DNA of 64,000 nucleotides. Source: Neopestalotiopsis rosae (taxonomy: Eukaryota > Ascomycota > Sordariomycetes > Amphisphaeriales > Sporocadaceae). The notes below the pieces were generated by a model, which worked only from the letters and a program-made list of their open reading frames with translations, was not told the DNA's origin and made no database searches. Both the position numbers and the translations under genes were made by a program. Positions 30,490 to 41,958 of the stretch are shown here, in pieces; positions within the stretch are counted from its first letter, which is position 1; every line of letters begins with the position of its first letter. The stretch lies in contig JALGAS010000002.1 of assembly GCA_023078685.1 (NCBI GenBank), positions 2,852,001 to 2,916,000 of the forward strand, in the 5' to 3' direction.

Positions 30490-32316
30490 ATGGCCATCCT
30501 CTTGCCATTTCTGGTCGCTGTACTGCTGATGGGGGTTGGAATAATCCTCCAGTCTGGCCTCTCGTTAATGCGAAACTACATCAAGGCTCGCAGAATTGGT
30601 GTACCTGTCCGCATCATTCTCTTTGATCATGTGAACCCTTTGTGGCTGGTGGTTGATCGTCGAATCATCTCACTGATCAAGCATCTGCCATTTGGGCTCG
30701 GCAATAACAGCTTCACTCGCTACAACTACCGCGGCTGGGAGGTTCCGGACAGGTATCATTCGCACCAGGAACTTGGCGCAGCATACATTCTCGTCTCTTC
30801 ACTTAACACCTGGCTCTATATCGCCGATCCCGACGCCGTGATGGATCTCTGGCGCCGAGGCAAGGAGTTTCCCCGGGATGTGTCTGTCACAGGTGAGCAA
30901 TTTTCCAGCATGTGAAACATAAATAGTGATTATCAAGTCTAACGTGAGTAAGCTATCCTTGACGTCTTTGGTCCGAATATATCCACTGTAAGCACCTTGT
31001 ACTCTGGCAGAGATGCGTACACCGACTGACAAAATCACATCTAGGCCCAAAACTCACAATGGCTGAAACACCGCCGGATTACGGCTTCATCATTTAATGA
31101 CCATACCAATCATATTGTCTGGTCAGAGAGTATAAGCGTGGCCAATGACGTTCTTCGCTATTGGATCTCAAAACGACTTGTCCGGACCACTGCCGATGAC
31201 CTTCGAACTCTATCACTCCACGTCATGTCCCGAGCTGGTTTCGGCAAGTCTTTCAAATTCCAAGGCCACGACCAGCAGGACGTGTCTGTCTCTAACGAGG
31301 CTGATATAAACTACAAGGATTCCTTGAAGATCATCCTGGAGAACTGCGTTCTTATCTTCGCCCTGGGCAGGAAATTCCTTGCAAAGTCTTGGCTTCCCCA
31401 GAAACTGCGACGTGTGCATGCGGCTTGTCTCTCTTTCCAGCGACACTTGACGCAAGTGTATGAAGAGGAGAAGCAATCACTTGTGGAAGGTGGTCTTCAA
31501 AATCGTAACTTTATGAACTCCTTAGTTCGTGCGTCTCAAGAGGAAGCGACCAATTCCACGCTGGGTGGTCTCACCGAGAGTGAAATTTATGGAAATATGT
31601 TTACGTTCAATTTCGCTGGCCACGATACCACTGCTCACACGTTCACGTTCGCCCTCTACTTCCTCGCCGCTAATCCTGCCACACAAGACTGGATTTCCGA
31701 CGAGATTCGGCATGTCATGGGCGACAGCGAGCCCGACACATGGTCGTTCTCTGACTATCCTCGCCTTAAGCGTTGCCTTGCCGTCTTGTACGAGACGCTG
31801 CGCCTGTACGCGCCAGTGCCCACTTCCAAATTTGTGGATGCGCAGACACCCCAGGCTCTGACAGTTGGGGGCAAGACACTCATATTACCACCAAAGACCA
31901 TGATTGTTCCAAGTTATGCGTCTCTGCAGACGGACCCGAAATATTGGGGGGAGGATTCCCTGGAATGGCGACCATCTCGGTTCATCGCCTCTTCTCCTTC
32001 TTCTCAGGCCACCACGTCTGCGACGGCGGGCACGATTGACGCAGAAGAGTTCATCACTCCGACCCGCGGCACATTTCTTGCCTGGTCGGGGGGAGCTCGC
32101 GACTGTGTTGGCAGGAAGTTTTCCCAAGTTGAATCGGTCGCTACCATAGCATCCCTTTTCCGAGACTGGCGCGTGAGTCCGGTCCTCGGACCAGGAGAAA
32201 CACCCGAGGCCGCGCGGGCGAGGGTTTTGCATCAAATTGAGTTTGACTCAGCCCCTGTGTTGCTCTTGCAGATGTTACATCCAGAGCAGTGTCCCTTGGT
32301 GTGGAGTAGAAGATGA
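30490..32316 (+). CDS. Cytochrome P450 monooxygenase, ER-anchored
   Basis: Three exons: 30490-30892, 30953-30987 (35 nt) and 31045-32316; about 569 aa. A hydrophobic anchor fills residues 2-25. Exon 2 supplies ILDVFGPNIST and exon 3 opens with AQNSQWLKHRRITASSFND, the expected C-helix (WxxxR) region. The I-helix oxygen-binding site is FAGHDTTAHT, the K-helix ExxR is YETLRLY, and the heme loop is WSGGARDCVGRKFSQVE, with Cys as heme ligand; the usual first Phe of the heme signature is Trp here. It should hydroxylate a small hydrophobic substrate together with P450 reductase at the ER. Substrate not predictable. An adjacent short-chain dehydrogenase (convergent, 262 bases away) could act on the product. 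Confidence 0.9.
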
Positions 32317-32578
32317 TTGGCGTGGAGAGGGAATATACGATTGTCGATAACACTTGCCGATACTGCGGCTCTTTCAGACGGACTCCGATCTAGATGCGCC
32401 TCACCAGTTAATCCCAGGTGTCTACGAATTTGCGTCAGCCGAATTGTGTCAATTCTTTTAGATAGTAATTCGATCTACTTCTCGTCCAGACTCTCAATCT
32501 CAAGCTCCGCCGTTGATCATACATAGACCCTTGCCGCTAAACGCCACGTCTCTTTTTATGGAGACAAGTAGCCCGCGA

Positions 32579-33625
32579 TTATGCAATTAATCCTCCAAAT
32601 CCCGCGTTATCTTTCGTGATACCGGCCCACAAGTTGCTTTTAGCCCACAGGTTCTCCTGCTTTTGCTCATTCAAGCTCTCTGGACTGCTCTTGCCTTGTT
32701 CGAGAAAGTTGAAGAACCCTCTCTGTTTCGGTTGTACGACACCTATGCCAAGTTCAATGACACCGGATCCTGCCTTTGCCGAGGTGCGAATAGTCGGATC
32801 CATGAAACGGAGGAGAGGCCCTAAGGGCTGTAACGCGTATCTTTGCGTCAGTGCCAACTGCTTTGGTGTGTTGCTGCGCAGCGCGCGGGAGTCAGAGAGG
32901 TTGCCTGGATCGACGGCGATCGCTGTAATATGGCTCAAGGCTGGAGTCTAACCATTTTGAAAAGAGCTGAGTCAGTCTTGCACTAGGGGGGGGACCTTAG
33001 TCAAATGACGGTTCAGTGCGTGCATGTAGGCCGTACTGGCGAGCTTCGAGTCCGCGTATCTCTTGAACCCACGACCTTGATAGTCGGAGTCTGGGTCTAT
33101 TTTGACCAGGTTTTCCACATCATCAGGAATGCTTGGCGGGTATCTCTCAAGCTGATTCTTTCCTGCCCATATGGCATTGCTCGAGAAGAACAAGACTCGA
33201 CCAAAATCAGGCTGAAACTTGCCTATCAGGCGCAAGACCAAGGCAACGTGAGCGATGTGGTTCACTTGGAAGGTCTTCTCATACCCATCTCGTGCCAGTT
33301 CCCCAGCTGTAACCATATTCCAGTAGAAGGCGTTGCAGATGATGGATCGTATAGGCGGGTATCTGCTGTCGTCAATCCCAGCAATCAATTCGTCTGCAAA
33401 TCTGTGGACAGCGCTCAAGTCCGTAAGATCGAGTTGATGAACAGATACATTCGAGCTTGGAAACCTCTCGATTGTGCTTCGTAGCAACTGAGTGTTTTCG
33501 TCGCCATTTGTGGTATTCCTGACTGTCAACACAAGCGTGAGCTGTGGGAAATTACTTAGCAGATGGGCAACAGCAGGAACAGCGAGTGAGCCATTAGCCC
33601 CAGTAATAATAACAGTCCCTTCCAT
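32579..33625 (-). CDS. Short-chain dehydrogenase/reductase
   Basis: Two exons, 32996-33625 and 32579-32947, about 332 aa; ATG 33625 places the cofactor site directly at the start (VIITGANGSLAVPAVAHLL). Other SDR marks: an Asp-Leu-Thr-Asp-Leu block (LDLTDLSAVHRF), NAFYW in place of NNAG, LFFSSNAIWAG for the catalytic Ser, and RYADSKLAS with the catalytic Tyr and Lys. Exon 2 continues THE fold with ITAIAVDPGNLSDSRALR, the typical PG motif after strand 6. The intron (48 nt) starts GTCCCCCCCC, a weak donor formed by a C8 run. It belongs to the fungal WW-oxidoreductase/protochlorophyllide-reductase-like branch by look. Substrate unknown. Confidence 0.82.
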
Positions 33626-35892
33626 AACAGTCACTGGTTCGTGGAGATAATGAGATCCAGATTTTGTTGGTGTGCACCGCAACATCGAGCGTATGCTTTA
33701 CTATTTGATAGCCACGTCTCCCAGTCGGCTAGTTCTCGACTCAAGAGCTTTCCCACGCTCAGCAAGCCAAGTACAAGAGAAAACAAAAGCGGGGACAAAG
33801 CAAGGCACTTTAGGCTCAGTACATGGCCAGCAAAGACTGTACTAACTAATGTAAGGGGGATGGGGGTATAATATAACTAGGTATGTTGATGCAAGGAGAA
33901 CCCCCAGTCAGCTAGGGCTTTGAAAGTGCCCATGAGGCACAGCTGTGGAAAACGATACTGTACTTAATGTTATGACAAATGCAATGTGACCATCCTTAAG
34001 CTGCAGTTGGAGATAACAGAAAATGTCTTTTGCAATTGGCTAATTAGCCATCCCTTGCCTGCCAAGACAATATTACTGTTGGTCGTACCAACACGTTTAT
34101 GGCCAATTCTGCGCCGCAACAGGCCACAAAGATTGAGAGAATTGGACCATAGTTTCGCCTTGAGCTTTGAGCTCATTGACCCTCCCAGACTACGCATGGA
34201 CAGACTGGGCCAGAGTGATGACAGTAGTCATTTTGAAGCGGGGGTCCACAGCCGTCATTATCGTCTAACATTCCCGCCTTGTCTGTGGCATTCAACGCCA
34301 TTTTGACGAATATATCATCGCACTGATTTCAAGGATTAGGGCACGAAATCTCAAAATTCTTTGCAGATAGTCACCACCCAGCCTGATTCTTCAATAGTGT
34401 GCTCTTTTGGCCTTTCTCAATACAAGTACCGTTAATGAAAATCGTTGCGCGGGGTTCATGGAGCGTGTCATAGATGCGAAAGGACTAACATCTCACTGTG
34501 TTAAAAAAAAGATTTGTACGAATAAATCAAGCATTATTGAGTTCTGATATATGTGTATTCACGAACGTCTAGCTTCGCCTTAGGCCGTACCTTATCATAT
34601 AGGTTAGGATGTGGGGACTGTATTGGATTGGAACACATTTCGCCAGATGAACACATTTCTTGACTAGTATTTCTTTTGCTTAACACGGTGGCTAAGATAA
34701 GAACTTGAGGGTTTAAGGGCATGGATTGTACGGACAGATTGAGTTGTAGAATATGAATTACTATATTAGGGCATGTATACCAACCCAGATGGTGAGAGGG
34801 TTTGATGCGATGCGGCGATCTGGATGTAGGCCTCCTCAAGGACTATGAATACTAAATCGGTACTGTGCTCCACCTATTAGCCCTCTAATCTGCCGGGTAT
34901 TCTTTTAGAATGTTCACGCTGGCCGTATACAGGTCAAGGAAGATTCCAGTACTAAGCTAAATAAAGAGAAACTGGCTTGATTCTACTGGTAAAATCCCGA
35001 TGGGAGGTGCTGTATCATCGTATGGGCAAGTAACGATCTAACGTTTCTAATGCTTGAGGTGTAGACTTGGGGGACGCAGTGGGCGGGAAGGAGCTACACT
35101 AAGCGGGCACAAGTCTGCACACTGGTGCTGTGTAACATTTTGGCGGGGAGTTCAGAAGGCCTTGAACTCGACAATATTTCAATGTGAAATGACGCGTTGT
35201 ATGACCGGAGGTATCTTTTTGTAGACATGATGGCTGGTTAAATTGCTTAGAGTGCGTATACTCCAACTTCATAATTTTATTTTTTAACTTGGGATCGTAT
35301 AATATAGTGGTAGTCAGTTCAGCCAGTTGTCTTCCGCCGACAGACTTTGCATGTTGTCCGGCGACTGCCGAGCGGCCCACTAAGAGCACCACACTAAGAA
35401 GGCCCGACTGCCCCAAAGTAACCCCCGCAGCGCGTGAGCAATTGCACGGAGCAATATTCTGGGGAGCATCGTATGCTTACGTACGGACCATGAGCGGAAA
35501 TTGGGACCGACAGTGACCAGCGTGGGGTTACTAGGTCCGGGGGTTGATTTGTACGGAAGCCGGGGGACTCTAGCGGCTTAGCCGTTGCGAGAACTGCCCC
35601 CAGCTCGGGTAGCTTAGTACTGTGTAGGCGGGCCACTCGTCATGCCAAGCCCTGCACCGGCATCGCAATACCGAAGAAATGGCGCTTTTCTCGCTGTTTT
35701 TGTCACTATTCTTGACCTCATCGCGTCGGCTCATCATGACTTCAGTGGATCCCATGACGGGCTCGGCTCGGACGTCCAGTAGTATAAGTGCAAGGCACGA
35801 GACCTACATTATGCAAGACCGTTGGCACTTGTCTCTGCACCATTGACGAATCCAAAGCCGTCGTTCAGGTACTACCGACGCAGCATCAGACT
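33626..35892. other. Gene-poor spacer of 2.3 kb
   Basis: Promoter side of both the SDR and the GH32 gene. Several short frames are present, none with motif or signal peptide. A TATAAG-like sequence near 35784 may serve the GH32 gene. Confidence 0.4.
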
Positions 35893-37807
35893 ATGCGGTC
35901 CCTCGTCCTCTTCGCCGCCGGAGCGCTCGGGCAAGCGAGTATTGACTACAACTCTGCGCCGCCCAATCTGTCCACGCTCGCCAATGGTTCTCTGTTTGAG
36001 ACTTGGCGGCCTCGCGCTCACCTGCTGCCTCCCTTTGGTCAGATTGGGGACCCCTGTGCCCACTATGTAGATGCCGAGACGGGCACTGTTCATTTTGGCT
36101 GGCTTCACGACGGTGCTTCCGGGGCGACCACGGATGATCTTGTCACGTACCGGGACTTGAACGCAGATGGCGCCCCCTTCATCGAGGCCGGCGGGCTGAA
36201 CGACCCGGTGGCCGTCTTTGATGGTACCGTCATCAACGTCGGCGTGGACGGAAAACCGACGTTCCTCTACACGTCCGTCTCGTATTTGCCCATCCAGTGG
36301 ACGATTGCATACACTCGCGGAAGCGAGACGCAATCTCTCGCTGTATCCTACGACGACGGCAAGAATTTCACCAAACTGGAGCAAGGCCCGGTTATTCCTG
36401 GTCCCCCCTTCGCTGTCAATGTCACGGGCTTTCGGGATCCTTATGCTTTTCAAAGCACACAGCTCGATACGCTCCTCAACAGTACTGACGGTACGTGGTA
36501 TCTGGTCATCTCGGGAGGCGTCCATGGTGACGGGCCGAGTCAGTTCCTGTACCGCCAGTATGATCCGGATTTCCAGTATTGGGAGGAACTTGGCCAGTGG
36601 TGGCACGAGACCGCCAATACAACATGGGGCAGCGGCGACTGGGCAGGTCGTTGGGGCTTCAACTTTGAGGTATCGAACATCTTTACGCTGAGTGAGGACG
36701 GCTACAGTGATGAGGGAACATTCTTCACCACCATGGGAGCCGAGTGGTCACTGGCGCCCATTGTACCGCAGGTGTCCGATTTTAGAGATGCTCTGTGGGT
36801 ATCGGGTGACGTGACAGTCGAGGATGGCGAGGTTAACTTCAGCCCTTCGTTTGCCGGAAAGATCGACTGGGGACACTCGGCCTATGCAACCCACGGACAG
36901 GTTGTCCGCGCAGACTCGAAGCCGTCCAACACGAGCGGCGCTCCCGATCGATTTATCTCCACCACATGGCTCACTGGAGACTATTACGGCACCCTGGACC
37001 CGGCTACCAACCAGCAAAACTGGACCGGCGCACTTCTGCTGCCCCGAGAGCTCAGCATCGGCAAGATTTGCAACGTTGTGGATAATGAACTCGCGCGAGA
37101 GGTCGGGTCATGGAAGGCGACTCGAAATGAGTCGGGGGTTGTAGATCTGTCCACCCTCAAGCAAACCATTGTGAGGGAATCTTTTGCAACACTCTTGGAA
37201 GGTGATGTCATCGAAGAAGAAAGCCGCACCCTGAACTCTTCCGCCATCATACCATTCCAGCAATCTCCGCAATCCAAGTTCTTTGTCCTCGAGGCCTCAA
37301 TCGTTGTCCCCCAGTCAGCTCGGGACAGTGATCTGAAGGCAGGATTCCAAATACTCGCCTCCGAGTATGAGAGCACAAGTATCTACTACCAATTTAGCAA
37401 TGAGACCATCATGGTCGATCGAGCCAACACCAGTGCGGCCGCAGAGACCACCAACGATATTGACTCCAGGAATGAATACGGGCGACTCCGGCTTTTCGAT
37501 ATTGCTCAAGGTGGCGACACATCGGTAGAGGTACTCAAATTGACTATTGTCGTTGACAATGCTGTGGTCGAGATCCACGCCAACGATCGTTTTGTTTTGA
37601 GCACTTGGGCACGGTAAGTTATTGGAAACCCCTCCTTGACCCTGGTCGTGGTGAGATTTTGCACTTGCTGACCTAGCCGCTAATAGCTCTTGGTACGCCT
37701 CATCAACCGAAATTCGTTTCTTTCAGGAAGGATCGGGCGAAGTCACTTTTGAGAACATTACAATCCACGAGGGCTTGTATGATGCCTGGCCGGAACGCGC
37801 ACAATAA
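35893..37807 (+). CDS. GH32 beta-fructofuranosidase/fructosyltransferase
   Basis: Two exons, 35893-37613 and 37687-37807, about 613 aa. ATG 35893 gives a short signal peptide (MRSLVLFAAGALGQA). The first block, RAHLLPPFGQIGDPCAHY, has the QIGDPC form of the nucleophile motif (Asp about 53) typical of the Aspergillus-type fructosyltransferases/invertases rather than the WMNDPNG of inulinases. Then come a transition-state FRDP (about 180-183) and an EV motif with the acid/base Glu (about 259) in WGFNFEVSNIF. The second half is the beta-sandwich module, finished by exon 2 (SWYASSTEIRFFQEGSGEVT). Many N-glycosylation sites support secretion. It cleaves sucrose and may build short fructans. An open frame reading would miss the last 40 residues. 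Confidence 0.92.
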
Positions 37808-38052
37808 ACATTTGGCAACAGATTATGCTAAGTGAGCGGTATATAGCACAGGCCGTTTAGGATCACATTTGAATATGGCTTAATAAATACATGAATCAAT
37901 CTAGTAATATCGCGATCAATGTGATTTTGCGCAGGCTCTGCATTTGCATGGAAAGTCTGGGAAAACCCCGTGGGAAAACCAAACTTAAGCCTTACGTATC
38001 AAGGTTCATTGATCTAATTGGACCATTCAGTCCACGATAGTGCTCTCATGCT

Positions 38053-38479
38053 CTAACAAATCCCATTGTTGGGGTCGACGCTTGAGCAAAGGTTAATATC
38101 GTATCGTCATGTCAGGGACGCTGGCTACTTACCGAAATCGCCAACCAGAGACATCTGATTCACCGCCGTGATCGCACCCGTTGATCTCATTTTGAAGTCG
38201 CAGCGTGCAGTCGGCGTCGGCAAGATCAAAACTCGCGCCCGTGTTCAGGTTCTGGACAACCATGTCATACTTTTGGGTGGGGCTGCCTTGCACACAGGCG
38301 CTCTTGGCCTCTCCGGGGGCAAAAGTCCCTTGAAATGCGCCCTGGGTGCCATCGTAACCCTCACAGGCCCGTTGGGCATTGTAGCGGGCATTTTCCTTGT
38401 CCTGGAATACATCCCCGCCACTATAGCACCCAGCAGAAGCGCCCACGATGAGCGTGAAGAAAAGAGTGATGTATTTCAT
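38053..38479 (-). CDS. Small secreted six-cysteine protein
   Basis: Exon 1 38133-38479 and exon 2 38053-38080 (28 nt), intron 52 nt; 124 aa. ATG 38479 opens a signal peptide (MKYITLFFTLIVGASA) cleaved before GCYSGG. Mature cysteines: GCYSGG, RACEGY, SACVQG, DCTLRL, NGCDHG and, only after splicing, GIC at the very end; this completes three pairs. Read without splicing the protein would stop after GWRFR with five Cys. The exon 2 addition (VDPNNGIC) is therefore preferred. No function known; similar small secreted proteins are widespread in ascomycetes. A TATAAA-like motif lies about 105 bases upstream. Confidence 0.75.
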
Positions 38480-39912
38480 TTTGAGGAACAGTTGATTGAC
38501 GTTTGAAGAGACAAGTAATTTTGATGAGGAAGTGTTTGAGTCGTTGCTGATAAATTCCATGGTTTTTCTGCAGCGAAATGACATTTATATCCAAATTTCC
38601 TTTCTTGAGTCTCAAGGATGTTGGTAAAAGCCGAAACTGCAAACTTTCTAGTTGAAACTTATGCATCCTTTTTGCACGCATTGTCAGCCTCCCGTTTGGT
38701 TTGCTTAATATTCGGAAGTCCCCTTCGCGGGCTATGTTCATAGACTCTCATGAGTGTTTGAAAGGAGTAAGTCTCTGGAGGCGTCTACGTTTACGTCGGT
38801 GGAGCACTATTTTCAAGTCATATTTTGCTTTGCAAATGAAGAAACGTCAACCGATACGGGCACAGGAAAGCCACGAATAATGGTTCGAATGAGACATTGC
38901 TTAGCCGAAATTCCCGAAATATCAAGGAGGAAGCTCCGAAACTTCGCCGCATCTATGTCGAAGTTTAGTCCAGCTCAACTCAAGTATAATAAAATATCAC
39001 TGGACATCAGTCGAGATTTCTTGAGTTACTTTCGCAAGGAATATCTCAAATAAAGGCATACATTCAATTCCATTAAGTTTCCTTGACTCCCGCCTCTTCA
39101 ATGCTAGTAATGACTGTTCGCCGCGTACTGTATTTGTCTTTTCTCGAGGGATCTGTCTTGTGGATCCTGCGAATGAGCCCAAATGAGCCTCCATTGTTGA
39201 CTCGCCTGAAGCTAATCAATGACATTACATGCGTGTAACGTTTCCTTATGCATATCAGAGACTGTGCCTTGTAAAAAGTCTGGCTTGGAATTTCTCTCCT
39301 CGCCGAAGCAAACTATACATGTCCGAGGTCTTCAACTCGTCCAGTGGACATGCCTGTATGAGTTCTTTTACTACAGTCTTATTTCGTTTGGTCAAGCATC
39401 GCCTCTGCCACTTGATTGACAGGAATCTTACGGACCGTACTCAGTTATTTATATCCCACAATAGCCTTTTTGGAAGCTTTTTGGAAGCGCCCTACTTGTC
39501 TGACGGTTTTGGGATGATAAAGTTCAATCCATCCCCGAACGCAATCAAGTGCTGACTCAGCCAGGCTGTGTATAGTTTTGCCGCGTGGGACCGCCCCTGC
39601 ACAGGCTGAGTGCTAGTGGGGTCATCATATTTATATAACATTGGCCTGAAGACAGTCAATTGGCGGGAGGCTCAAGTTGCAAATATACAAGACGATTAAA
39701 AATTTAATTTGGTTGCATGTGAATGATATCCTTCAGAACGTAAGATTGGGGGCGTGGCCTTCCAGTGCAGTGATGGAAATTATAATTAAACTCTTCAGTT
39801 CGGATCTACCTGTAGAATACATCACTTCTATTCACCTTCCGCATCCTTACAATATATGCTGTAGCAATCAGCGTGACCCATGACCTCAACTCCTTATCGC
39901 TTTTCGCAGTCT
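38480..39912. other. Gene-poor spacer
   Basis: About 1.4 kb between a minus-strand promoter and the 3' end of the laccase gene. No supported gene. Confidence 0.4.
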
Positions 39913-41958
39913 TTAAACTCCCGAGTCCCCTTGCACCACTCCTTTCGATGTCTTGAACGAGTTCCAAGCGTCGCACTGATCTTCAATGAATGCAGTGTTT
40001 GTGAAGCTTGCAATCTCGCTGATACGCTCCGCGAACTGTAACGCAAATCCTTCAGAAGTGTGCCATCCAATCTGGTAAATAGATATGTTAGCTAGTTGCG
40101 CAAAAAGTCAGAAATGATGGGAACAGGGGTCACAAACATGGCAGTGCATAAGCCAGATTCCGGGGTTGTCCGTCTTCCATGCCATCACAACGTAACCGCC
40201 GGCAGGAAGCATGGCAACGTCGCGTCTCATTGGGTTAGTCGTCTTCAACGTCACGTCGCTGGTGAAATTGCCTGTCCCTTGGGCGAGAACAAAGAAGTCA
40301 TGACCGTGGAGATGAAGAGGGTGCGTGACGCCAATCTGGGTCTCCACGACAATGTAAAACCAGTCGTCCTTGTTGGGGAGCAGGATGACGTTGTCCTGAG
40401 CATTGAAGGTGGTCTCGCCAGAAAGAATACGTCCCAGAGTCGGCGCGCCCCAGTCGGTCAAGAGCGTGGTGCTGTTCAGAGTCCACTTGAAGAGGTCGCC
40501 CAGCACGCCGATGGAAACGTCTTCGCTGGTCTGGATGTCGGCACTCCCTACATTCTGCTGGAAATGGGGCACGAGATTCATCGTCTCGTCATCGCAACCA
40601 TCGGTGTAATCCCAGGCAGTTGTAGTCGGGTCATGAGCAGTGCCATACGTTACAATGCCCAAGATGTCGTCCTCGTTGGCGTTCGATGAGCATGCCTCTT
40701 GAGGGATGGCCCTCATCCAGAAGTTTTGAGCTACTGAAGCTTGGTTTGCCGTGACGATGACATCGTAACGTTGCCCTGAATGACAATTAGCGAACCTGTG
40801 CATAGATGGAGCTGGAGCAAGTGAAGTACGCACCCATTCCAATGTTGATATAGTTTGCAGTATATGGCACAATTGGGACGAAATCTGCTGCAATGACCTG
40901 TAATGTATGGCCGTCAATGGAGAACTTCCAGTGAGTATCAATCGCGCTGTTGATAATGCGAAGGCGGTAAGATGTTCCTGAAACGAATGATGTAGTAAAA
41001 CGCTTTCCGCTGCCATCAAATGTGTTGGTTCCATTGATCAAGCCGTTGTCCAATGTAGGTGGTCCTACGGTTTGAGCGTAGTCGTAGAGCGAATCACAAG
41101 TTTCGTGACTCCAGTCGCTGAGAATGATTGTGCCCTTGTCCACATCATAGTTTGCCGTCGCAGGTCCATTGATGATCAAGCCACCGAAGACGCCTTCCCA
41201 GGCCTGGAGGGCAAAATGAGAATGATACCACGAAGTACCATACTGCGTTGCACGCCAAGTGTAGGTGATGGTCTCGCCAGGTGCGGTAGGACATTGGGTA
41301 ATTGAAGGTACTCCATCATACTCATTGGTGTAATTTTGACGGATTCCATGCCAGTGTATAGAGGTTCCGTTTGTAGACGTCGTCAGGCCGTTGGTCACGT
41401 GAATCACCATTGTGTCACCCCAGTCACCAATGATCGTGGGTCCTGGGACGGTGCCGTTGACGGCAATGACAGGACGAGCTGACAGAAGCGTATAAGCAAG
41501 CTACTAGCATTTGAGTGAACAAAGGTGCACTTACCGAAACCATCAGGAGAAGCAGTCAATTCAGTCACAGTCAACCAATACTCTCGCGTGCGGCCCGTGT
41601 TGGGAACCACATTGGTGTAGTCGGTGTCTACCGAGTAATTACACCATTGAGATCTCGCGTTGGCTGCATTTCCAGGGCATGACTCGATAGGACCAGACGG
41701 TGGGGCTGGGGCTCCTGTCGAGGGAGGAAGAGGCCCAAGAGTTCGAGTTGGGCTTGGACCTGGGGCCAGAGTCGGTCCACCGCCGGGAAAGCCTGGCAAG
41801 GTAGGGTTGAGGGTTGGAGGAACGATTGTGACGCCATTGCCTCCAGTAGGAGACGGTCCCTGGGGTTCCCGCTCCTCTAAAACGGGTGTTCCATTCCCAA
41901 GCAACGGTGAAGCCACCGAGCAGGAAATGAGAACTTGGAGACCAAAGATGAACCTCAT
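39913..41958 (-). CDS. Laccase-type multicopper oxidase (asco-laccase)
   Basis: Four exons: 41535-41958, 40834-41478, 40138-40775 and 39913-40071; introns 56, 58 and 66 nt; about 621 aa. Signal peptide at the N-terminus (FIFGLQVLISCSVAS), then a long Pro/Gly/Thr-rich spacer (about residues 25-85). Copper sites: SIHWHGIRQ, WYHSHFALQ, HPLHLHGHDFF and HCHIGWHTSEGF; the last is split by the third intron right after HCH. The residue after the final His-x3-Gly is Phe, as in many ascomycete laccases. The protein ends DSGV, matching the asco-laccase C-terminal plug. It oxidises phenols or related compounds outside the cell with reduction of oxygen to water, in pigment formation, detoxification or lignin-related chemistry. 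Confidence 0.93.
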
